Source: Bacilli bacterium (GTDB lineage Bacteria; Bacillota_I; Bacilli_A; RF39; UBA660). From it: a stretch of 64,000 nucleotides of DNA. Below the pieces are notes generated by a model. That model worked only from the letters and a program-made list of their open reading frames with translations. It was not told the origin of the DNA and searched no databases. A program made the position numbers and the translations under genes. Of this stretch, positions 41,204-51,987 are shown one piece after another. Within the stretch, counting starts at the first letter, position 1, and the number at the start of each line of letters is the position of its first letter. The stretch spans positions 930,001 through 994,000 of the forward strand of contig CP091726.1 in NCBI GenBank assembly GCA_022009835.1, read 5' to 3'.

Positions 41204-42144
41204 TTAACTTACTAAACTAAATGTCCATTGACCTTTTATCTGTGGTGCTATGACATCATAATCCCATAATTTGGCACTTCTTATCTTACTATTAGGATCG
41301 TTTACTTTTATTTTACCGTCTTCTACTCCTGTTAATAATATGAAATGACCAATAGTAGTAAAATCTCCAGGTCTCATACTAGTAATAACTGGATGTCCAT
41401 TATTAAGTTCATTAAATAGGTTTTTCTTTGGTTAATGTAAAAAGTGTTTTTCCAACTATACCAAAATATTTAGCCCCTATTGTCATTAAATCCCATCTAG
41501 TTCCCCATTCACTAGTATAATAGCCATTGTCGTAAGAATACTTGGCAACTGTATATGGAGTTACATCATTTCTTCCCGTAAGTCCTGCTACTACCATTGC
41601 AATAGCGGTAGGACCACATCCATTTATAGCGATTACTCTATCACCATATATTCCATATCCCCACTTTTTATCATACTGCAAAAGAAGTGGGTATTCTCCT
41701 GTTGTTACTTTACCGACATTATCAATATATACATGACCTTCTTTATCTTCATAATCATACATATAACTAATCATATCATTATTTCTTGATAACATTTCTA
41801 ATAGTTTTTTTCTGGATATATATCTTTATTAGCTACTATTTCTTTTATATCGATAATCTTTTTGTTGCTTTTATATTCTAAAAATACCAATATAGTCATC
41901 AGAGGCAATTTCTTCGGAAATTGTATCATCATTACTACTAGTAATTATTTCTTCATTTTTTTATTATCATTAAGTGTATTATTACCATTATTTTTATTAT
42001 CATTAATAGTTATATTATTGCTATTATTTTTCCTTTATAAATAAATTCATAATAACTAGTACTTAGTAATAAAATAGGTATAATAACTAATAATCCCTTA
42101 GTAAAAGGTTTTAATCTTCTTTTTCTTTTTCTATTCTTTGCCAT
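41204..42144 (-). CDS. C39-like cysteine peptidase with membrane anchor (frameshifted)
   Basis: About 310 residues. The N-terminus is basic (MAKNRKRKRRLKPFTKG) and followed by a membrane helix, an Asn-rich linker, then a peptidase_C39_2-type domain: LLLQYDKKWGYGIYGD, catalytic Cys in AINGCGPTAIAMVVAG, and, in a shifted frame, HPVITSMRPGDFTTIGHFILLTG with the His. Errors near 41985, 41885, 41805 and 41420. Probably a surface-anchored thiol protease; substrate unknown. Confidence 0.78.
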
Positions 42145-42222
42145 AACAACTCCACTTTCTTCTTCTTACTAATTATACTATAAACTAAAGAAAAAAAGTA
42201 AATTACTTTAACTTATCCTCTA

Positions 42223-43295
42223 TTATCTTTTTTTATTACTTATAAATCTTTCATTATTTGGTTCCATAGTAATGGCTTTTTTGATATTTTTTAGTGATGC
42301 TTTATATTTACCTAAATAATAATATGCTATACTTCTTAAATCATAGGCTGTACTATTATAACTAAATACTTCATTTATATATGTCTTTTTCCTTTTTTGT
42401 TTATTTTTTTAGGGCTTTATTAGTATAATAAATAACTTTATTATAATCATCTAATAAATTATATAATATGGCTATTTCGATATATCCATCTCTTAAATAA
42501 GGAGCTTCTTTAATAGCTTTTTTATACCATAATATTGCTTCTTCATATCTATTTAAATTAGTATAACATCTACCTATAAATCTCATTGAAGCTGCTCTTT
42601 CATCTTTCCAAGTAGCACTATCTAATTTTAAATGTTTAATAAGGGTATCTATTGCTTTATTATATTTACCATAATACATATATTCTCTACCTAAATAATG
42701 CATATTTCTATCATTATTTGGTTCTTCTTTAACTGATAATTCTAATAATGGTAAATAAGAACTTCTGCTTTTTGTTATATCTGGATAATGATTAACTATT
42801 AAATCTTCAATTATTATTTTTATTTTTCCTTTTCCATCATAAGTAAGAATCTCATGAACTGGATATATCCATTTATAGCCATACCTACTATGAATTTTTT
42901 TCATAGTAGAAGCTAATTATTGGTTTATCGTTTTTATCTAAACTCCAATTATAGGTATACATACATCTTGTTGTATCTTCTTTCCAATGTTTTTCGAGTA
43001 ACTTTCTCCAGCCTTTTATTAATACTTCATCTAAATCAATACAAACACATATATCACTATTTTTATCTACCATATCTAATGATTTATTTCTTGCTATATC
43101 AAATCTCCATGGTATTATTTTTTCTTCTTTTACTACTACTTTGTCTTTTTCTTTTAATTTTCTAATTGTATTATCAGTACTACCTGTATCTAAAACAAAT
43201 ATTTTATCTGCTTCTTTAACACTATCATACCATTTATCTACATATTTCTCTTCATTTTTACATATTGCATATACGATAACTTTATATTTATTCAT
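42223..43295 (-). CDS. Glycosyltransferase family 2 with TPR repeats (frameshifted)
   Basis: About 355 residues. The N-terminal GT-A domain has VIVYAICKNEEKYVDKWYDS, VLDTGSTDNTIRKL and the metal motif CVCIDLDEVL; the C-terminal half has TPR-like repeats (NMHYLGREYMYYGKYNKAI, RFIGRCYTNLNRYEEAILWY, YIEIAILYNLLDDYNKVI). This layout is the SunS-like class that glycosylates peptides or proteins. Runs near 42900 and 42405 break it. It lies three bases behind the collagen-like gene, a plausible acceptor. Confidence 0.8.
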
Positions 43296-43297
43296 GT

Positions 43298-44011
43298 CTA
43301 CACCACTGGCTTTCCTAAATAATCTATAACCATCGTAACTAATGGATTAGCAAAATATGATTTTGATGATATATTTTGAATATCGGGAGTCTCTAAATAT
43401 ATTGTATACTTACCTAGATTGGCAAGTTCATATGTAACTGCTGTATCCACTACTGCTACTATACCAGTTGCTGATAATTCTACTGGTTCTCCGTTATAGA
43501 CAAATTCTCCTACGCCAACATAAATATGGTCAGTATTTGTTTCTCTAAAACCTACTGATACAATATCTTTAGTTGGATCAAAATCTTGACCATGAACTTC
43601 AGGATAAGCACTAACTGTAAAATATATTTTATAATAGCCTTCCAAATTAAACTTTATTAAACTTTTTAACTGGATCAAATTCTATTAAATTATAAACATC
43701 TAATTCTACTCTTTTTAAGGGGTATATTACTATTAGATAATACTTCTATTCCTTGAGGAGATGTATTCTCATTAAATGTTACTATATATGCTGATTTTAA
43801 AGGAATATTTTGTCCATCTTCACCTTTAGGAATAACAAAGTCTAATATATGAGTATCTTTAACTTTATTATCTATTACTCTTGCAGAACTACCTGCTTCA
43901 CCTGTATATGTATTTCTAACTACTATTTTATCAGCAACTCCATCTATTCCTGGTGGTCCAGTTCCTCGATAAAATAAATCATCTAATAGAATTAATTGTA
44001 ATTTCAAGCAT
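43298..44011 (-). CDS. Collagen-like surface protein (frameshifted)
   Basis: About 240 residues starting MLEITINSI at 44011. A very short collagen-like piece (GTGPPGIDG) is followed by VRNTYTGEAGSSARVIDN and LDFVIPKGEDGQ, the linker pattern seen between Gly-X-Y repeats of Firmicute exosporium or phage proteins. The C-terminal 125 residues (FTVSAYPEVHGQDFDPTKD, VGVGEFVYNGEPVELSATG) are beta-rich. T and A runs near 43995 and 43690 break it. With only two or three triplets the collagen helix itself cannot form, so the domain may be a remnant or receptor-binding head. Confidence 0.6.
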
Positions 44012-44020
44012 ATTCTCTTA

Positions 44021-44756
44021 TTAATACAAATAAAAACAAGCCAGTTGACTTGTTTTATTTTTAATGTTAAGCTCTTTGACTTTTCATCATTTATTTGAAA
44101 AGAGCCAATGTTTTCAAAATCTTTAAATGCTGATATTGATAACATAGAGAAATGTATATCTTTAACACTTAAAAATTCTTTTCACAAAAATATTTAAGTA
44201 ATCAGTGAGCTTTTGGCAAGTTTTTCTAATTTATTTAATTCATTTAATAATTCTTTTTACTATGTTTGTATTCAAATCTCCTTGTATTTGATAACCAATG
44301 TCATCTCTTAAAAAAACAAACTATAAAAAAATTATTACTATCAGTTATTAATCTTCCAAATTTAAAGCCATAAATTTGATTAGATCTAGTAAAATTTATA
44401 TTATTAGAATTAAGAGTAAACTTTTTTTGCTAAAGTTAAATCATATTCTAACGTTTCTTCGTTTGTCTCTTTTTGTGATTTTTTTAGCAAATCAGTTCTA
44501 TCTGAAGAATATCCATAAAATACAAATAGATTATCATCAGAATCAGTACACCAAAGTCTTATTTTCTTCTCTTTATCATCATCTATTTTATCGTAGAAAT
44601 CAATCTCTGTTTTTCCTTCAAAATTACCTAGTAATTGTAATCCTGTTATCAATTTCAAATATACTTTAGAGTTTGATTTCATATTGTTTAAAAACACTAT
44701 TGACTTCCTCATTACTTGAAACCAAGTCAAATGTTTTTCTTCTTTTTTTCTTTCAT
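44021..44756 (-). CDS. Unknown protein (frameshifted)
   Basis: About 240 residues starting MKERKKKTFDLVSSNEE at 44756 (ribosome site AGGGGGAAATA). Readable parts: SKVYLKLITGLQLLGNFEGK, RLWCTDSDDNLFVFYGYS, GYQIQGDLNTNIVKELLNE, MLSISAFKDFENIGSFQIND. A terminator hairpin (ACAAG/CTTGT, 44036-44053) overlaps its end. It follows the PLP-enzyme gene by 24 bases in the same direction. No family recognised. Confidence 0.5.
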
Positions 44757-44779
44757 TATTTCCCCCTGACTAAAAATTT

Positions 44780-45760
44780 TTACTTTTTATTATGATTATT
44801 TGAATAATATTTATCAATTACACTTGCAATGTATTCCATTTCATTATCTGAATAACGTTGATCTATTGGTAATAAAACCATATTATCTGCTTTTGTTATT
44901 TCATCTGTATTAGCACCATTCCAATTTATATTAGCCCATAACCTTAATGAGTAGATATTATTAGATTTTAAGTAAGCTCTTAAAGATTCACCATCAGATA
45001 CAAATAGTGGATACATATATGTTAACTGTTTCGAAGATAAATCTAATTGATTATATTTTTTTAGTGATTCATAAAGCATCTCATAATTTCTTAATCTATT
45101 TTTTTAGTACTGTTTCATAATCTATTGCACGTAAATAGTTTTTCAGTGAAATTAGACATATAGCATAAATCTTCATTTCTAAAATGTTTATCTGCTTCTA
45201 AAAAAGTTGGATAGTGAAAAAATTTCCCTGTTTCATCTCTTGATAACATCTCAATCACTTTATCTAAACTTTTTACCTTTAGAGTATTTAGAATTAGGAA
45301 TTAAATCATTACTAACTATACAAGCTCCATCAGGAACTCCAAAATATTTTCTATAATTGTATATGACATCTACACTGTAATTGTCTTTATTAAAAAAAGT
45401 CGTGAGTATTATCAACTATTACATATTTATATTTATCAATAATTTTTTGAATATTATCTTTAAATAATCCATAATAATTTACAAAGTAAATATAGGTTGT
45501 GTCATTTAGTTTGTTTTCATCTATATCTAATGGCATAAAATTATTATCAATATGGTAAAATTCTATTTTTACATTTTCAGATATAGCAACTTCACTTAAT
45601 GATTCACATAAGAAATATGGAAGAAATAATGTTGTTATATTTCTTTCATTAATAATATATTTTTAGACAATTTCTACCAGAACTTAGTAGTAAATTTGTA
45701 TCGTGATAAATATTACCAATTATTTTTTTCAAATTTAAAATGACAACCTATTTCTTCCAT
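44780..45760 (-). CDS. DegT-like PLP-dependent enzyme (frameshifted)
   Basis: About 325 residues. The start MEEIGCHFKFEK with LLLSSGRNCLKYIINERN and TLFLPYFLCESL is characteristic of a DegT-related group. It continues YVIVDNTHDFFNKDN (PLP-binding Asp), YNYRKYFGVPDGACIV with the candidate Schiff-base Lys, and a C-terminal AYLKSNNIYSLRLWANINWN with LLPIDQRYSDNEMEYIASV. Aminotransferases of this type act on sugars or nucleotide-linked keto groups. The start codon lies within the last codons of the ITPase gene. Final gene of the nucleotide operon, or nearly so. Confidence 0.75.
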
Positions 45761-46335
45761 TTTATTAATCTTCCTTGTTTTTTTCAAGTAATCAGCTAAT
45801 TCTGTATAAGCATCGGTATTCCAAACGTGGCATCTTTCTTCATCTGGATAATTTCCCATTGTTTTTATCATAACCGTCTGGTATGAAAAATGAAATCCCA
45901 ACTCCAACCATACGTACCAGATTTTTTTCTTTTTGCTATTTTTTTCCTTTGGTAATAGACTTAAATACAATAGGATCTTTTCCGTATTCACAATATGCAA
46001 ATGCTTCCATAAAACAAGCATTTCTATTATCAACTCCTTCAAGAAGTTTTAATAGTCCGTCTTCGCCAAGTCTTTCATCTACATAATGTGTATATGGTCC
46101 TGGGAAGCCACCTAATGCTTCTACGTATAATCCTGTATCGTTTTTTAATACCGCACATTTTAATTTGTCACTTGCTTCTTTAGCAGAGTGCATTGCAACT
46201 TCTTCCACAGTATCAGCTTGAATTTCTGTTGTTTCCATTTTTACATTGTCAACTTCAATTCCTAGTGGCTCTAATATGTTTTTAGCACTCATTATTTTTA
46301 GACCAATTTCCAGTCACATAAGTTATTTTTTTCAT
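45748..46335 (-). CDS. RdgB/HAM1-type NTP pyrophosphatase (frameshifted)
   Basis: About 195 residues: MKKITYVTGNWSKIMSAKNI, LKCAVLKNDTGLYVEALGGF, PGPYTHYVDERLGEDG, FKSITKGKIAKRKKSG, SWDFIFIPDGYDKTMGNYP. These match the Ham1 family, which hydrolyses non-canonical NTPs such as ITP, XTP and dITP to the monophosphate. Errors near 46298, 45955 and 45785. The ribosome site AAGGAGATGA is strong, and a 110-base gap before it may hold an internal promoter. The N-terminal TGNWSK replaces the usual TGNxxK, within family variation. Confidence 0.85.
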
Positions 46336-46445
46336 AAATATATATCATCTCCTTCTTTAATTATATCATATAATTGGTAATTTTTTTGTGTTTTTATCAT
46401 TTTTAAATTTTACTTCTTTTTCTATTACAAATAACCAAAAATGCT

Positions 46446-47142
46446 TTAGGTTTTTAACCATTTTTTTACTTCAAATATTCTTCTATAAAACTTGTAGTAG
46501 TGAAAACTTGTTTGTTCTACCAATTTTCCACCAGCTTTATTAATAAGTGATTTCCATTCTTTTAATGTAAGTCCGCGTTCATTACCTAGCATTTTTTCAT
46601 TCATATTAAAATATGTGCTTGGTATTCCAAAAATAACATATTTAGAAATATTCATTTGTTGCTTCAAAATTTCAATTATTTCTTCATCAGTAAAATGTTC
46701 TAAAACACCATTACTGTATGATACATCAAAAAGTATTTGGTTTATATTTTAAATTAAGTATATCACCTTGTTCGTATTTACAAGGGGATATAATATTTGA
46801 TTGTTTTGCTATTTCGCAAGCATAATTTAAAACTGCTTGACTTAAATCAAGAGCAATAACATCTAATCCTAACTTTTGTAAATATCCTGCCATTAATCCA
46901 GTACCACAACCCATTTCAATTACTTTTTTGTTCTCAGCATATTGAATCACTTTATTAATAAATTTTTTCTTATATTTAAGTTTATACTCAATATAATCAT
47001 CAGGTTTATCAAATTCTTCTATATCTATCTTGTATAATTCATACCATTTATCATCTTCTGTTTTCTTTTTATCGTCTATTATTTCGTTAATTTTTTTCGT
47101 TATTTTGTTGATTATTTCTTCTTCTGTATCATTATTTTTCAA
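46446..47142 (-). CDS. Class I SAM-dependent methyltransferase (frameshifted)
   Basis: About 230 residues, starting at TTG (47142) inside the end of the kinase gene. Motif I is KVIEMGCGTGLMAGYLQKLG, followed by VIALDLSQAVLNYA and QGDILNLKYKPNTFDV; a frame error near 46730 separates YSNGVLEHFTDEEIIEIL. C-terminal HYYKFYRRIFEVKKWL. The substrate is not evident; in this operon a modified base, nucleoside or amino acid is plausible. Confidence 0.8.
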
Positions 47143-47722
47143 TAACTAAAAGACTGTATTCACTATTATTATATCTAATAAAAATCTTTTAATTTATCAT
47201 TAAACTTTTTTTAAATGTTTCTTTTTTTCTTGCTTTGTAAATTTTCTATTATCTCTTTCTTGTGAACGCTTTAATGATGTTTTTTTAAATTTATATCAAA
47301 GTATATCAGTAAATCAATTTTTCTTTCACCAGACTTCATACAAGAGAGTACATTATTCATAAACTCTTGTGAATTATTTATATTGTTTTCTAATAATACA
47401 GATTGATATGAATATACAGAGCAATAATTTCTATCAAATAAATTTATATCATTATTTTTCACTATATAATTTTTTTCTCTTAAAAAAATAAATAATCTGC
47501 TGCTTGTACCAACGTTTCATATCTTAATGTGTTAAAATTTTTCTTTTTAATGATACTAATGCGTTATCATCAAACATTGCTTTAATAACTTTATATAGTG
47601 GGGAACTTTTTATCTATGTCATTTGTTATTCCGACTTTATATTTTTTTATCGTATATCTTTTTTTTTATGATTGTTGTTTTTTTCCTGCACCAGTTGATC
47701 CTTCAAATACTACATTAATCAT
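47132..47722 (-). CDS. Thymidylate/deoxynucleoside kinase-like protein (frameshifted)
   Basis: About 195 residues. P-loop VVFEGSTGAGKTTIIKK, a Asp-Arg motif in NLFDRNYCSVYSYQSV, and KIDLLIYFDINLKKTSLKRS fit the dTMP kinase superfamily. Five or more A/T-run errors. Starts MINVVFEGS at 47722 with GGAGGTAA; the stop overlaps the methyltransferase TTG. It would phosphorylate a nucleotide or a similar small molecule; strict thymidylate use cannot be claimed. Confidence 0.7.
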
Positions 47723-48725
47723 TTTTTTATTACCTCCAAAAAGTAAAAAGTTATATCTGGAATAATATCAATAAATCCATTATAACAATAACCTTTTTTT
47801 AAAGTTATACAATCCATAATCTTTATTATTTATATCATCTTCTTCGCAGAAAACTCCGCCAAAATCATATTTCGGTATTTTGTTATTAATACAATACTTA
47901 ATAGCTTCCCATTGCATATTATACATTCCTAATAGATTTCTATTTTCCGTTGAACTCACACCATACAAATAAATTAACTTATTATTGTAAATAATATCAA
48001 TACTCATTGCTAGAGGAATATTGTTATGCCAAACTTCCAAAAAAATTAAGTTATCATTATAAGTTGATATAAGTTTTTTGAAATATTCAATAGTATGTGG
48101 TTTGAATTTATGTCTTTCTGATGTTTGAATATATAGTTTGTAAAAAAATTATCTAAATCTACTTCTTTTGAAATTTTTACTTGTTAATTCCTTACGATAT
48201 GATCTTCTTGTATTTTTGCCTAAACTTACTTGGTAGTTTTTTTATAAGTTCTTCTTCATTAAATATAATATCCATAATTGCTAATTTACAAGAATCAAGC
48301 AAATTACTATAATCAGTATTTTGTGTAATTGCATAATTGTATTCGCTTGAAATCTTTTTTTAAATCTATTTCATTTATATATGGATTAATTACAAGTGTT
48401 GTGTATTTCTTTACTTCCAACCATTCTTTTTATATTTTTTTAAGAATAAATTTATTAAATCAAAATTAGAATTTTTTTAATACAGGTCCTCGTGGTGCAT
48501 ATAAATATTTAACATTATTTTTTTCTCTTTCTCTAGCAAATTACAACTCCATATTATTTCTTCATTTTTCAACATAGTATATAAAATATTTTTGTTTTTT
48601 TCGTTTCTTATTATATTCCATTCAATACTTTTGCATATAATCGGAATCAGAGTTATCTGCTAAAAAAACTCTTTTTAATTTTACTAACTTCTATTTTTGT
48701 CATCTAAATTCAATTCATAAATCAT
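47719..48725 (-). CDS. FemAB-like aminoacyl-tRNA-dependent transferase (heavily frameshifted)
   Basis: About 330 residues starting MIYELNLDD at 48725 (AAGGAAGG). The readable C-terminal half has EVWHNNIPLAMSIDIIYNN, LIYLYGVSSTENRNLLG, MQWEAIKYCINNKIPKYDFG and YGLYNFKK, the GNAT-fold pattern of FemABX proteins. The stop TGA overlaps the kinase ATG. Because it is embedded between nucleotide-kinase genes rather than wall genes, it may add an amino acid to a nucleoside, as Fem-like enzymes do in some nucleoside antibiotics (known precedent: PacB). That role is inference. Confidence 0.65.
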
Positions 48726-48727
48726 TT

Positions 48728-49347
48728 TTAGTGCCTTCCTTTATAAAAGCTAGTTATAAAATCTTTGTTTTTAGCTAATATTAATCTTTTTTGTTTTGAT
48801 TCTTCCTTTTGATTTACAATATCCATAAAGTCATCTGTTGTTGTTTTCATATCATTAGTTAATGATAACAATAAATAATCATATTTTTAAGGCATAATTC
48901 ATAGTTTCTTGAATACCTAGTAAATATCTTTCCTCCCCACGATCTCCTAATCTACGAAGCAATTCTTCTTTTGTAGGTGGCATAAGATAAATCATAGTTG
49001 TATCTTCATACATCTTCTTAATTTCCTTTGCTGATGAATAGCCAACATTAAACATTAAATGATATTCTTTCAATTTTTTTCAAATTCGCTTTTTAGGTAC
49101 TCCATAATAATTATTATTATAAATACAATATTCTATTAAACCATCTGTTGAAATTAAATTTTTCAAATTCTGCTTTACTAACAAAAATACATTCTTCCAA
49201 CTTCAATTTCTCTTTTAGCTCTAGTTGTTATTCCGGTAGCTTCCAAAAAAAGTCGGATATTCCTTTTCGATATATTCTATAAGTTCCGATTTTTCCACTA
49301 CCTGATGGGCCAGAAATTACAATAGGATTATTTCTCATATCAATCAT
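48728..49347 (-). CDS. Guanylate-kinase-like protein (frameshifted)
   Basis: About 200 residues: MIDMRNNPIVISGPSGSGKS (P-loop), then TGITTRAKREIEVGRMYFVS, the GMP-binding pattern of guanylate kinase, KAEFENLISTDGLIEYCIYN with NNYYGVPK, YEDTTMIYLMPPTKEELL and the Arg-rich RRLGDRGEERYL. Errors near 49245, 49165 and 49085. Starts behind GGGAGGTG. Guanylate kinases turn GMP to GDP; here a deazaguanine or other analog monophosphate is possible. Confidence 0.75.
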
Positions 49348-49374
49348 TATAAGCACCTCCCAAATGTTAAATTA

Positions 49375-49900
49375 TTATTTTATTTCTCTTAAATCTGTTT
49401 CCCAGAAAAGAAATAAACCCAGTCATCTTCATTTATTTCATAAACATATTTAATATCTACATCATTATTTGGTATTTCAATTTCTTTTGAAGCCATTATC
49501 AATTATCAAAGAATATACCCCAAGAACTTCTTTTTTTCCTCTTTGTTTTAATATATCAATAACACCATTTGTAGTTGTTCCTTTGTAAATTATGTCTTCA
49601 AATAATATACATAGAGTTATCTATATTATCACTCATATACCTGAATTTACCATAATCATGGCAATTATCTGAATTACTCATTTGAGTTTGTATCATTGAC
49701 ACTCTTCTTATTCCTAATAAATGTGATAACGTAACTAACATAGGTAAACCGCCTCTAGCCATACCTATTAATTCTATATTATCTTCATCTAAGTTGTAAT
49801 TTTTAATTTCCTCAGCCATAACTTTACAAGCGTCAATATAATGCTCGTAGTCAAATTTTACAATCTTGTTATTTGACTTTAATGTTTTTTTGTTCTTCAT
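49375..49900 (-). CDS. Gpt-like purine phosphoribosyltransferase (frameshifted)
   Basis: About 175 residues. Type I PRTase marks: LIGMARGGLPMLVTLSHLLG, then IRRVSMIQTQMSNSDN, the PRPP loop YIIFEDIIYKGTTTNGVIDI (acidic pair in FED), and a C-terminal DWVYFFWETDLREIK resembling the FPWE end of xanthine-guanine enzymes. Errors near 49608 and 49400. It attaches ribose 5-phosphate to a base. Together with the transporter upstream and the kinase downstream it describes uptake, nucleotide formation and phosphorylation. Confidence 0.78.
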
Positions 49901-49950
49901 TTAATAAACATTTTTTTCATAATTAATCACTCCAATTCCTTATTATTTTT

Positions 49951-50607
49951 TTATTTTTTTGTTGTTATTATCATAAATGGTGTATCTAATATTGCTATGA
50001 TCCACTTAAAAAATATCATAGTAATCATTAAAGATATAATTTCATTAAGTTTCATTGTTCCTACAAAAGCAATTAAAACAAATATAGTAGTATCTAATAC
50101 TTGGCTAATTATTGTACTGACATTATTACTTATCCAGACTTTATTATATTTCTTTTTTAACTTTTCATATAAGTAGGCATCACAGCGTTGGCTAAAACAA
50201 TATGCGGTTAAACTTCCTAATGTTATACGTGGAATAAAACTAAATATTGTTTCAAAAGCATTTTGTGAAAAATCAGAATTACACGGTGTGTATTGCAAAA
50301 ATAGATACATTAAAATAGTAAATAATATCATAAAAACAAAACTTAAATTTGTTGCTTCTGTTGCTGAACTTCTACCGTATTTTTCACTTATAATATCAGT
50401 TGTAAGAAACAAAGCTCCGTATGATATATTTCCTAATGAAATTGTTAATCCAAATATTTCTGATAGTTTAATCGTTTGAATATTACATATAACAACCAAC
50501 AAACACATCCAACTATATAATCCAAATTTTCCAAATCTTTTATATATCACCAAAGTTGCAGAAAATGAAATTATAAGATATAATAGAGAAACAAATAAAT
50601 TATTCAT
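49951..50607 (-). CDS. Queuosine-precursor transporter family (QPTR/YhhQ-type) protein
   Basis: 218 uninterrupted residues with six or seven membrane helices (LFVSLLYLIISFSATLVIY, FMILFTILMYLFLQY, TTIFVLIAFVGTMKLNEI). Family features: ALFLTTDIISEKYGRSSATE in the first half (Asp-x-x-Ser-Glu-Lys-Tyr-Gly-Arg) and AYCFSQRCDAYLYEKLKKK. Members take up preQ0, preQ1 or queuine. First gene of the operon, behind a palindromic operator. No tgt or other queuosine gene is near, so the import of another purine-like base is possible. Confidence 0.82.
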   Translation of the reverse strand: MNNLFVSLLYLIISFSATLVIYKRFGKFGLYSWMCLLVVICNIQTIKLSEIFGLTISLGNISYGALFLTTDIISEKYGRSSATEATNLSFVFMILFTILMYLFLQYTPCNSDFSQNAFETIFSFIPRITLGSLTAYCFSQRCDAYLYEKLKKKYNKVWISNNVSTIISQVLDTTIFVLIAFVGTMKLNEIISLMITMIFFKWIIAILDTPFMIITTKK

Positions 50608-50655
50608 CTTACTACCTTACCCCCAACAAATTAACATAGGGGGAACTTTCCTTTC

Positions 50656-50695
50656 AAGAAAGATTATAACAGTTATAGGTGCGATATATCGTACC
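50656..50695 (-). promoter_or_regulatory. Promoter and palindromic operator of the nucleotide operon
   Basis: An 18-base palindrome, GGTGCGATATATCGTACC (50678-50695), has a perfect ten-base core CGATATATCG. On the minus strand it sits where the -35 region belongs, ten bases ahead of TATAAT (50663-50668); no good -35 hexamer is present. This fits a repressor or activator site, and the WYL-regulator gene ends right beside it. Confidence 0.65.
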
Positions 50696-50698
50696 ATT

Positions 50699-50736
50699 AA
50701 AAAAATGTGACTTTTTTACAAAATCACATTTTTTTA
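50699..50736. terminator. Bidirectional terminator behind the WYL regulator
   Basis: AAAAAATGTGA pairs with TCACATTTTTT around an A/T-rich loop with T run on both strands. It insulates the regulator operon from the nucleotide operon. Confidence 0.75.
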
Positions 50737-51301
50737 AATCATCAATTCCACTTAAATTTAATGTTTTAATATCATTTTTCATCTATTGAATAACCAGTAA
50801 TATAAATAAAGTCTTTATAATATGTGAATGAAAAAGGGTTGAAATCGTCTCTCTTTGTTGTGAAATTTAAAGGTTAATATATTTTTGTTCTTGGATTGCT
50901 CTTGAAATAATATTATATTTTTTTCTGTAAATCTTCTTTATCAATTTTAATATTTCTTTTTTTCATCTGCTGAATAAATAACTATTGATCTTATTTTTTT
51001 CTAATGTAATGTTTAATTTTTTTGTTGTTCTTTAAGATCTAATTTATATATAACACTTTCTATTGCATCAACATCTAAATAATCAAAAGATATATTGTAA
51101 TTATGTTCTTCTATGATACACATAACCACCATATCTGCCAAGAATAGTATCAATATATATTCCACATTTTTCTAGTTCTTCCTTATATGATTTTATCATT
51201 CTTGGCGAAACTTCCAATTTTTCTGCTAACTCTTTCACTGAATACTTTTTACCACTCTCTAACAATCTTAACATTGTTAAAGTATTGCTAACTTTACTCA
51301 T
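50699..51301 (-). CDS. HTH-WYL-type transcriptional regulator (frameshifted)
   Basis: About 200 residues. Start MSKVSNTLTMLRLLESGKKY at 51301 with GAGGTG, helix-turn-helix VKELAEKLEVSPRMIKSYKE, then a linker and a WYL-like part: YDYLDVDAIESVIYKLDL type sequence and FTYYKDFIYITGYS. Errors near 51105, 50995, 50880 and 50780. WYL domains sense nucleic acids or small ligands. It likely regulates its own operon and, through the palindrome at 50678, the nucleotide operon. The gene follows the Gre gene by 19 bases. Confidence 0.72.
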
Positions 51302-51320
51302 ATTACACCTCAATAAAAAA

Positions 51321-51864
51321 TTATTTTTTTAATTTTTTTACTGGGGCACCATTTTCTTTTGTTAAATCCATTTTTTGTTTTAGTAAAACTGAAAAATTTC
51401 TGTTATTTACTGAATAAGAACAAGTATCTCCAATTTTCTTTTTATAAACAGCATTTCCTAATGGGCTATTTATTGAAATTTCTTGAATTTCAGCATTGAA
51501 ATCTCCACTTGCACCAACTAGCTTAAATGTCATTTCTTCCATATCATCTGGAGAGAAAATCATATCTGCTACAATAACATCTCCAATATCAACTATTTCT
51601 TGATCGTTATGTTTCTCAATGATAACAATTCTATTTAGTGATTCATACATATTACGTAATTCACCACTTAATCTCATATTGGTTCTTTCTATTTCTTCAA
51701 ACTCTGGGGAATCCCAGCCGTCACCAGCACCAGCATCAAATGCTTCTTTTCTTCCCATATTGTTTGCTTGAATTGCTTTTTTTCAATTTTTTTCAATGTT
51801 TTTTTAAGATATTCATTATAGCCGTCTTGGTCTAAATAGATTGGTTCCATATTTTTCCATACAT
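51321..51864 (-). CDS. GreA/GreB-like elongation factor, copy 1 (frameshifted)
   Basis: About 175 residues. The N-terminal coiled coil (GYNEYLKKTLKKIEKK) has an acidic tip AGAGDGWDSPEFEEIERT; the C-terminal FKBP-like domain has DIGDVIVADMIF, MTFKLVGASGDFN, and EISINSPLGNAVYKKKIGD, the Gre signature. Start 51864 (GGGAGGTG) or 51850; an A run lies between. Gre factors enter the secondary channel of RNA polymerase and trigger transcript cleavage through acidic tip residues. The acidic Asp-Gly-Trp-Asp tip is unlike the usual tip of housekeeping GreA. Confidence 0.78.
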
Positions 51865-51987
51865 ACACCTCCCAAAATTTGTCATATATGTTAACACACA
51901 TTATTTCAAAAATCAAGCATTTAGCTCTATTTTGTGTATATTCAATGTACTTTATGTAGTTTATTTTTATTTATTAACTTTATATGT

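Noticed and set aside
50608..50660. preQ1 riboswitch before the queuosine-precursor transporter
   Set aside because: The short leader has a CCCCC/GGGGG stem possibility but lacks the preQ1-I or preQ1-II consensus that I know; not supported enough to call.
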